From positions 41,797 to 105,796 of the forward strand of contig JBDLTI010000002.1 of the NCBI GenBank assembly GCA_039805865.1: a stretch of 64,000 bases of DNA, in the 5' to 3' direction. The translations under genes were made by a program, and so were the position numbers. This DNA comes from Fluviibacter sp039805865. Lineage in GTDB: Bacteria; Pseudomonadota; Gammaproteobacteria; Burkholderiales; Rhodocyclaceae. Below the pieces are notes generated by a model, which worked only from the letters and a program-made list of their open reading frames with translations, had not been told where the DNA came from and ran no database searches. This document shows, piece after piece, positions 58,260 through 64,000 of the stretch; position 1 is the first letter of the stretch; the number at the start of each line of letters is the position of its first letter.

Positions 58260-59159
58260 TTATGCAAAGAGAATCAGCGCCAGAATACCGCCTAGGATGA
58301 CCCATTTGCCGACGTAGTAGGCAGTACGGTTACGTGATTTGAGTCCCTTTGCCCAGACGCGGCCTTTGTAAACCACGCCGAATACTTTGTTTAGCACACC
58401 GGTCTTATCCCCATCGGCATTTGGCGACGCAGCTGCGCCAACCACATAACGACCGAACCAGCGGTTAAAGGCTTGAATCCACAAACCAGCGAGCGGGCGC
58501 TCGACGTCGCAGAAGAAAATCAGGCGGTCTTTGTCGGTTTCGTTTTCAGCGTAGTGAATGAACGTCTCATCAAAGAACACGCTCTTACCATCCCGCCAGC
58601 TATAACGCTCGCCATCCACATCAATAAAGCAGCGGTCATCATTCGGGGTCGACAAACCCAGGTGATAACGGATCGAACCGGCATACGGGTCACGGTGTTT
58701 CACCAGGCGGGCGCCCGGTGGCAAGTGCGTAAACATAGCTGCTTTAACGTTAGGTACCTGCTTGAGCAAGCCACAGGTCACAGGGCACAGCTCTTCCGCC
58801 GATGGGTGGGCGGTGTCATACCACTTAAGGTAAAAACGTTTCCAACCGGTACGGAAGAATGAGTTAAAGCCCACATCGTTATAGGTGTCCGATGCCTTGA
58901 TCTGACCCAGTTCAGCAAGCTTTAGACCCTCTTCACGGATCTTTTCCCAGTTATCGTCAAAGATCTTCATTTCCGGGAAGTCTTTGGCATCGAGATAAGG
59001 CACGTTCGGCACAGTGGAGGCGGCATAGAGCATCACATTCACCGGTGCCAGAAAGGTGGAGTGATCGGTAATCTGGCGGAAAGGGCGCAGCCGCACCTTG
59101 CCTCGGAAGTGCACGAACATGGTCGACAGCACGAAAATCCAGATAATGGTCCACTTCAC
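58260..59159 (-). CDS. lpxO: lipid A 2-hydroxylase (LpxO-like aspartyl/asparaginyl beta-hydroxylase)
   Basis: A ~299-residue inner-membrane Fe(II)/2-oxoglutarate dioxygenase. N- and C-terminal membrane segments flank the domain with VKHRDPYAGSIRYHLGL (H and D ligands), YSWRDGKSVFFDETFIHYAENET (second His), and the DNWEKIREEG start. LpxO adds a 2-hydroxyl to lipid A acyl chains and is typical for gammaproteobacteria. I chose GTG at 59,159, preceded by GAGGA; an upstream frame has no family similarity. No partner lipid genes are nearby. Confidence 0.87.
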   Translation of the reverse strand: MKWTIIWIFVLSTMFVHFRGKVRLRPFRQITDHSTFLAPVNVMLYAASTVPNVPYLDAKDFPEMKIFDDNWEKIREEGLKLAELGQIKASDTYNDVGFNSFFRTGWKRFYLKWYDTAHPSAEELCPVTCGLLKQVPNVKAAMFTHLPPGARLVKHRDPYAGSIRYHLGLSTPNDDRCFIDVDGERYSWRDGKSVFFDETFIHYAENETDKDRLIFFCDVERPLAGLWIQAFNRWFGRYVVGAAASPNADGDKTGVLNKVFGVVYKGRVWAKGLKSRNRTAYYVGKWVILGGILALILFA

Positions 59160-59273
59160 AGGCTTGTCCTCTTGAAATATCTTAAGTCTTTGACGCAAAG
59201 CATCATTATCGCCGCCACAGGGGTTCCGTGGCAAATCATCGGTTCAGTGCCTGCTGGCTGGTAGAATCTGGGC

Positions 59274-61268
59274 ATGAGCCTGGTTGAACAAGTCGCTGAT
59301 GTCTTTACCCCTGAAGGACCGCTGGCTCGCCAGATTCCCTCCTTCAAAGCGCGTCCGCAGCAGACCGAAATGGCTGAACGTATTGCCGATGCCATCAAGG
59401 CAGATGCTGCCTGCCTAGTCGAGGCGGGCACCGGTACCGGTAAAACCTTTGCCTATCTGGTGCCGGCTATGCTGTCCGGTGGCAAGGTCGTACTCTCTAC
59501 CGGTACGAAGACGCTGCAGGATCAACTTTTCGAACGTGATATTCCAACTGTTCGCGAAGCATTGGGTGCTCCCATACGTGTTGCCTTGCTGAAAGGGCGC
59601 AGTAACTACGTTTGCCTGCATCATCTGGAACGGGCACACAGTGAAGGCCGCTTCCTGCAAAAGGAAGATGCGCGCCACATTACGAATATTCTGCGCTTCT
59701 CAAAAATGACGAAGCGCGGTGACAAGGCCGAATGTGCCGATGTGCCTGAATCCGCTGCAGTTTGGCATATGGCCACCTCGACCAAAGATAATTGTCTGGG
59801 GAGTGAATGTGCCCAGTATGAAGAGTGCTTTGTGGTCAAAGCACGCCGGGAAGCGTTAGAAGCTGATCTGGTTGTGGTCAATCACCACTTGTTTTTTGCC
59901 GATGTGGCGCTCAAAGAAGAAGGCATGGCTGAGCTATTGCCTAACTGCAACACCGTCATCTTTGATGAAGCTCACCAGCTGCCAGACACCGCCGGGATAT
60001 TTTTTGGCCAGCGCTTCTCCACAACGCAAATACTCGATCTCGCGCAGGATGTGCGCTTATCGGCACTCGCCGAAGCGCGGGATTGCCTGGATCTACCCGT
60101 GCAGAGTGCTGCGCTGGATAAATCCGCACGTGACTTCCGGCTCACCCTGGGTAACGACACCCTCCGTCAACCCGCTAGCAACATGCTGAAGCATCCTGAG
60201 TTTCTCAAAGGGCTGGATGCGCTGGCAGACCGCCTTGATCTCATGACCGCTCTGTTGGAAACCCAGGCCGGCCGGTCACCGGATCTGGAACGCGCCTGGC
60301 AGCGGGCATTAGCGTTGGGTCAGGATTTGCAGCGCTGGAAGAAAGGGGCTCTCGGCCAGCCAGTCACCGATGAGCCTAATGTAGAAGCGCCGGACGCAGA
60401 CTATGTGTATTGGTTAGAGACACTGGGTCATGGTTTGCATCTTCACGCTACGCCACTGTCAGTCGCCGAACCCTTTACCAAACTCATGGCAAGTAGCCCA
60501 CGGAGCTGGGTGTTTACCTCTGCCACCCTGGCCGTACAAGGTGATTTTGGTCACTACAAAGAGGCCATGGGGCTGCATGACATTGCTTCCTTTTGCTGGG
60601 ACAGCCCCTTTGATTACGGCACGCAGGCCATGCTCTGCTGCCCAAACGATTTGCCCGACCCGAATAGCCCGGAATATACCGAACGCCTGGTGGATAAAGC
60701 GTTACCACTCATACAGGCCGCACAGGGTCGCACCTTCTTTTTGTGTACCTCATTGCGTGCCATGCAAAAAGTTCGGACGCAGCTTGAAACCCGCCTGGCG
60801 TTTCATCAGCCGGAAATCACGGTGCTGTGTCAGGGTGACGCCGCTAAAAACGAATTGCTGCGACGATTCCGTGAATCGGGTAACAGCGTACTGGTCGGTT
60901 CTCAAAGCTTCTGGGAAGGAGTCGACGTGCCGGGTAATGCACTATCGCTTGTTGTGATTGATAAGCTGCCCTTCGCGGCACCCGATGACCCGGTACTCTC
61001 GGCAAGGATTGATGCCTTGAATCGTCAGGGTAAAAATGCCTTCATGCATTACCAGTTGCCACATGCGGTTATCAACGTGAAGCAGGGGGCAGGCCGATTG
61101 ATTCGGAGTGAGCGGGATCAAGGTGTGCTGGTGATCGGTGATCCCCGTCTTGTGACTAAAGCCTATGGTAAAAAAGTCTGGCGCAGTCTGCCCCCTATGG
61201 CACGCACACGAGATATTGCTGAAGCTGAAACCTTTCTGATCAATACGCTTAAAGATCATGTTGCCTGA
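59274..61268 (+). CDS. yoaA: ATP-dependent DNA helicase YoaA (DinG family)
   Basis: A 664-residue superfamily 2 Fe-S helicase. Walker A is EAGTGTGKTFAYLV (~51-64), motif Ia/II are GTKTLQDQLF and IFDEAHQ (~228-234), and the Fe-S cysteines lie between ~115 and 190 (C at NYVCLHH; C near KAECADVPE; CLGSEC; ECFVV). Helicase motifs VLVGSQSFWEGVDVPG and INVKQGAGRLIRSERDQGV are at the end. It unwinds forked DNA during replication repair. Its end overlaps the next gene by 11 nt. Confidence 0.93.
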   Translation: MSLVEQVADVFTPEGPLARQIPSFKARPQQTEMAERIADAIKADAACLVEAGTGTGKTFAYLVPAMLSGGKVVLSTGTKTLQDQLFERDIPTVREALGAPIRVALLKGRSNYVCLHHLERAHSEGRFLQKEDARHITNILRFSKMTKRGDKAECADVPESAAVWHMATSTKDNCLGSECAQYEECFVVKARREALEADLVVVNHHLFFADVALKEEGMAELLPNCNTVIFDEAHQLPDTAGIFFGQRFSTTQILDLAQDVRLSALAEARDCLDLPVQSAALDKSARDFRLTLGNDTLRQPASNMLKHPEFLKGLDALADRLDLMTALLETQAGRSPDLERAWQRALALGQDLQRWKKGALGQPVTDEPNVEAPDADYVYWLETLGHGLHLHATPLSVAEPFTKLMASSPRSWVFTSATLAVQGDFGHYKEAMGLHDIASFCWDSPFDYGTQAMLCCPNDLPDPNSPEYTERLVDKALPLIQAAQGRTFFLCTSLRAMQKVRTQLETRLAFHQPEITVLCQGDAAKNELLRRFRESGNSVLVGSQSFWEGVDVPGNALSLVVIDKLPFAAPDDPVLSARIDALNRQGKNAFMHYQLPHAVINVKQGAGRLIRSERDQGVLVIGDPRLVTKAYGKKVWRSLPPMARTRDIAEAETFLINTLKDHVA

Positions 61269-62442
61269 TCGCCATCTTCTTGAAACCACACTCGGCGCGG
61301 GTGCGCTCAGTGAACGCCCCCATCTGTTCTCCGATAGCCTTGTCGAACTGCCTGCTGCAGAGCTCGCCGTATTGTCGGCATATGTTCAAGCCGTGACGAC
61401 ACTGGTTGCCTTGCCCGGTTTTCAGAAAGCGGTTGCCGAGCGGCAGGGTAGTAACGTATCGCATCAGACACTGGGTGTTTGTCTTGGGTTTGATTTTCAT
61501 CGAACCCCTGATGGCCCTAAGCTCATTGAGATCAATACCAATGCGGGCGGCAGTTTGCTGGTGACGCTGCTTAACCGCGCGTGGGGTTTCAACCAAACTG
61601 CGGACCAGGCCGAACAGGCGCTCGTCAAAATGTTTATCAATGAGTGGCAGGCTTGGGGCACGGGGCGGCCATTGCAAACCATTGCCATCGTCGATGAAAG
61701 CCCGGAACAGCAATACTTGTACCCGGAGTTTGTACGCTGGCAAAAGCTGTTTGAAGCACAAGGGATTCAGACAATTATCTGTGGACCAGAAGCGTTGGTG
61801 TGTAACAGCGCCGGTCAGCTGAGTCATCAGGGTTTTGCCGTTGATCTGCTCTATAACCGGATGACGGATTTCAGCCTGAACAGTGCCGCATCAGGTGTAT
61901 TGACTCAGTGTTGGCAAGTGCAGGCCTCAGGCGTTAAAACAGGCACGCTGATTACACCGCACCCAGTTGCCCATGCACTCTGGGCCGACAAGCGTAACCT
62001 CGATTGGCTGTCGGATCCTGACTATCTGGCATCATTGGGTTTAAATCCCGAAGCCGTTACGCAGATCGTGCGTTGTGTGCCGCGCACGGTACCTGTGTTG
62101 CCGACACAAGGTGAGCATTTCTGGGGTGCGCGCAAAACCCTGTTCTTTAAACCGCAGGCAGGTTTTGGTTCACGTGCAACGTACCGCGGAGATAAGCTTA
62201 CCAAACGGGTGTTTGAAGAGATCCTGCAAGGTGGTTACGTGGCGCAAGACTTTGTGCCGCCACCTGAACTGAGGCTACCGAAGATGAGTGAGGGAGAGCC
62301 CACATCGCTTAAGTATGATCTACGGGTCTATGCCTACAACGGAGAGATTCAGCTGTTGGCAACACGCTTGTATCAGGGTCAGACCACCAACTTCCGCACA
62401 CCCGGCGGCGGCTTTGCACCGGTCCGGGTACTAACAGGTTAG
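61258..62442 (+). CDS. ATP-grasp-like protein
   Basis: A 394-residue soluble protein whose middle and end look like an ATP-grasp ligase: LIEINTNAGGSLL early, FFKPQAGFGSRATYRGDKLTKRVFEEI, VAQDFVPPPEL, and KYDLRVYAYNGEIQLLATRLYQGQTTNFRTPGGGFAPV. It resembles glutathione synthase- or UPF-type ATP-grasp enzymes of the 'glutathionylspermidine synthase'-like branch, but no substrate can be named. It is overlapped by the yoaA end, so the two are translated together, and is convergent with pqiC. Confidence 0.72.
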   Translation: MLPDRHLLETTLGAGALSERPHLFSDSLVELPAAELAVLSAYVQAVTTLVALPGFQKAVAERQGSNVSHQTLGVCLGFDFHRTPDGPKLIEINTNAGGSLLVTLLNRAWGFNQTADQAEQALVKMFINEWQAWGTGRPLQTIAIVDESPEQQYLYPEFVRWQKLFEAQGIQTIICGPEALVCNSAGQLSHQGFAVDLLYNRMTDFSLNSAASGVLTQCWQVQASGVKTGTLITPHPVAHALWADKRNLDWLSDPDYLASLGLNPEAVTQIVRCVPRTVPVLPTQGEHFWGARKTLFFKPQAGFGSRATYRGDKLTKRVFEEILQGGYVAQDFVPPPELRLPKMSEGEPTSLKYDLRVYAYNGEIQLLATRLYQGQTTNFRTPGGGFAPVRVLTG

Positions 62443-63131
62443 TGTGTAAGGTGACGTCCGTTCACTGATACGTAGTCGGCGGGTGCGTTAGCCGCATCAG
62501 CAACCAAACGTTGTTCCAGTTCGGCAAGCGCTTCAGTGAGGGCTTGTTGCTGCCCGCTGATAAGTGCCTGGGTCGATTTGTCGGCCAGCGGTACACGCTT
62601 CGTAATGCGTGGCGTGGAGAACAAGCCGTTTTTGCTATTAAAACTGGTACTGGCATAAAACTGAATCGTCACAACCGCCGTGGGTTGGTCACGATAATCC
62701 CCATAGAACTCATCAATCACCCCTTGCAACTGATACATCGGGAAGAAGGTGGTGGGTTGTTCAACAATCAGCGTAAAGGCGTTAGATTGGGTGAGCCATT
62801 TCTGCGTGGCATTCGCCACCATGTCGCGTGGATAAATCAGATAAACGTTGTAGAAGTCTTTCTCGTACTTGTTCTCAGACATGCGATAGACCAGCGACTT
62901 TCCATCGTAGGGGGCGTTTGCTGAGAAGTTACCCATCTTCAGATGCATCTTTACCGGGTTGGCCCGAGGAGCGGCTGTGCGCTCAGGCATCACCAGCCAA
63001 CTGCTCTGATCGGGATTGGGTCGAGAGAGTGAGCAGGCGCCGAGGAGTAAGGTCGCCAGTGCGGGTAACAGCCAGTAATACTTGGTCTTTTTGATCAAGG
63101 CGCTAGAGGCAGGTGTGTTAGGAGTATTCAT
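62439..63131 (-). CDS. PqiC-like ABC-transport auxiliary lipoprotein
   Basis: A 230-residue lipoprotein (LALLLGACSLS lipobox; Cys near residue 33) of the ABC-type transport auxiliary (PqiC/YmbA) family: PVKMHLKMGNFSANAPYDGKSLVYR, VYLIYPRDMVANATQKWL, YQLQGVIDEFYGDY and QQQALTEALAELEQRLV. It works with the MlaD-family protein directly upstream (gap ~21 nt) in a lipid transport bridge to the outer membrane. ATG at 63,131 gives the signal sequence. Confidence 0.83.
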   Translation of the reverse strand: MNTPNTPASSALIKKTKYYWLLPALATLLLGACSLSRPNPDQSSWLVMPERTAAPRANPVKMHLKMGNFSANAPYDGKSLVYRMSENKYEKDFYNVYLIYPRDMVANATQKWLTQSNAFTLIVEQPTTFFPMYQLQGVIDEFYGDYRDQPTAVVTIQFYASTSFNSKNGLFSTPRITKRVPLADKSTQALISGQQQALTEALAELEQRLVADAANAPADYVSVNGRHLTH

Positions 63132-63152
63132 AGCTATTCCTGAAAGCAACCA

Positions 63153-64000
63153 TTAAGGGGTAACGCGCTTGGGTGGTTGGCCAAAGAGCAGCCACGATGG
63201 ATAGTCATTTGCTTTTTGCGAGAGATCATTCACGTTGTTAGTGATCTGCCGCACGTTGTCCGCCGAGATGGTCAGGTCACCCTGCATCGTGGTCAGCGTT
63301 TGGCGTAGCACAATAATCGAACCCGTCAGTTGTTCTATGAGCACGGCAAGTTCTTGATTGTCCGTAGCCTTATTCACTTTGCCGAGTAATGCATTGAGTT
63401 GCTTCACAGATTCGTTTAGCCCATTGCCTTTGTTGCCATCACCCGCCACCATGCCATTGAGGTTAACCAGAAGCGTGTTTACTTCGTCTTGTGTCTTGGC
63501 CAGATTGAGATGGTTAAAGTTCTTCAGCGCATCCTCGACGTTATCCAAAAGCACGTTGACGGGGCTCGGTTGCGAAGGCACGACCGGATAATCAGGCGTC
63601 CAGTCGAATGGCAACTCCCTTAATTTGTTCGGGTCTTTCACAAAATCCAGTTCAATGTAGTTAACACCGGTAATACCCTGACCGCGAATCTGGGCACGCA
63701 TGCCGTCTCTGACCATCTTTTCGATATATTCAACATTGTCGTAATTGAGCTTCTCCACCGTCATGCGTACCACGACATACTGTCGGCGCTGAATGGGAGC
63801 GATATCTTCTTCGTAAAGAGACCCGGAAAGACCGATATAACTGACCTGGCCAATCCGTACGCCACGAAACCGGACCGGGGCGCCCACATCCAGGCCCTGA
63901 ACCGATTCCTTGATGTAGGTTTCCACAGTCATGGTTTTCGCGAATAGATTCTTGGCGCCAAAAATGAGCACGAGCGCAACGAGCGCCGCAGCACCAATGA
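63153..64000 (-). CDS. MlaD/PqiB-family lipid transport protein, N-terminus outside window
   Basis: The frame is open to the window end, so the true start lies beyond 64,000. It begins (as seen) with a membrane segment (AALVALVLIFGAK) and then an MCE domain: ESVQGLDVGAPVRFRGVRIGQVSYIGL, YVVVRMTVEKL and GITGVNYIELDFV. The C-terminal helical part carries LNGMVAGDGNKGNGLNESVKQLNALL. MCE proteins form rings that shuttle lipids between membranes. With PqiC-like gene and presumably a permease and ATPase further upstream it forms a lipid transport operon. Confidence 0.88.
   Translation of the reverse strand, partial: IGAAALVALVLIFGAKNLFAKTMTVETYIKESVQGLDVGAPVRFRGVRIGQVSYIGLSGSLYEEDIAPIQRRQYVVVRMTVEKLNYDNVEYIEKMVRDGMRAQIRGQGITGVNYIELDFVKDPNKLRELPFDWTPDYPVVPSQPSPVNVLLDNVEDALKNFNHLNLAKTQDEVNTLLVNLNGMVAGDGNKGNGLNESVKQLNALLGKVNKATDNQELAVLIEQLTGSIIVLRQTLTTMQGDLTISADNVRQITNNVNDLSQKANDYPSWLLFGQPPKRVTP

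Noticed and set aside
1..64000. CRISPR array or restriction, toxin-antitoxin or phage-defence locus
   Set aside because: No regularly spaced repeats with unique spacers and no recognisable defence gene apart from the ArdC-like antirestriction protein.

Overview
The window looks like a gammaproteobacterial chromosome carrying an integrated mobile island. LpxO, a YoaA-type helicase, PqiB/PqiC-like genes and a bacterial phytochelatin synthase-like gene fit a gammaproteobacterium. A Halothiobacillus-like or related lineage is only a guess, because no rRNA or marker gene is present.

Positions 1 to about 42,970 are accessory DNA. The right end is a 3' half of a tRNA-Arg(ACG) at 42,970-43,014, broken exactly at the anticodon loop, which is the usual scar (attR) of an element inserted in a tRNA gene. 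The left end lies outside the window. From left to right the island carries: the end of umuC; a transfer block (VirD4-type coupling protein, ArdC-like antirestriction protein, LPD7 protein, MobC-like protein and VirD2-like relaxase); ccoG with a divergent nsrR and NsrR boxes; a PAS protein; a copper block (multicopper oxidase copA, copB, DUF411 protein, copRS, small His/Met-rich, YHS and DUF2933 proteins, a methyltransferase-like membrane protein, lemA, a TPM protein, a Cu P-type ATPase and a cytochrome c); an electron-transfer block (ferredoxin-NADP reductase, etfAB, a LysR regulator, ETF-quinone oxidoreductase); a Cd/Pb/Zn block (cadR, Met-rich protein, P-type ATPase, lspA); a heavy-metal RND efflux operon with a czcI-like gene; an IS256-family element with an 8-bp target duplication; a doubly frameshifted TMEM165/GDT1 gene still preceded by a manganese (yybP-ykoY) riboswitch; and a replication-like protein whose gene contains 24-bp tandem repeats.

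From 43.1 kb on the sequence looks chromosomal. A minus-strand operon of eight genes (44.9-51.7 kb: glutathione peroxidase, folE2, FAD oxidoreductase, DUF1365, Cfa-like methyltransferase, DUF3833, SDR, SnoaL-like protein) resembles the light- or singlet-oxygen-induced membrane-lipid clusters known in other proteobacteria. Its divergent promoter region has repeated TTTGTC-N3-(G/T)ACAAA dyads. Next come a phytochelatin synthase-like gene behind a perfect FNR-type box, a PiT phosphate transporter with its DUF47 partner, several housekeeping genes (gloA, lpxO, yoaA, an ATP-grasp protein) and the start of a PqiC/MlaD-type lipid transport locus cut by the window end.

The least explained signal is in the transfer block. 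Three 5' leaders (before the coupling protein, before a 12-codon reading frame and before ardC) each have a hairpin with the identical loop TTAGCG on stems of different sequence, followed after 7, 14 and 7 nt by the identical ribosome-binding sequence TGATAGGAG. This looks like a shared RNA-level control element.
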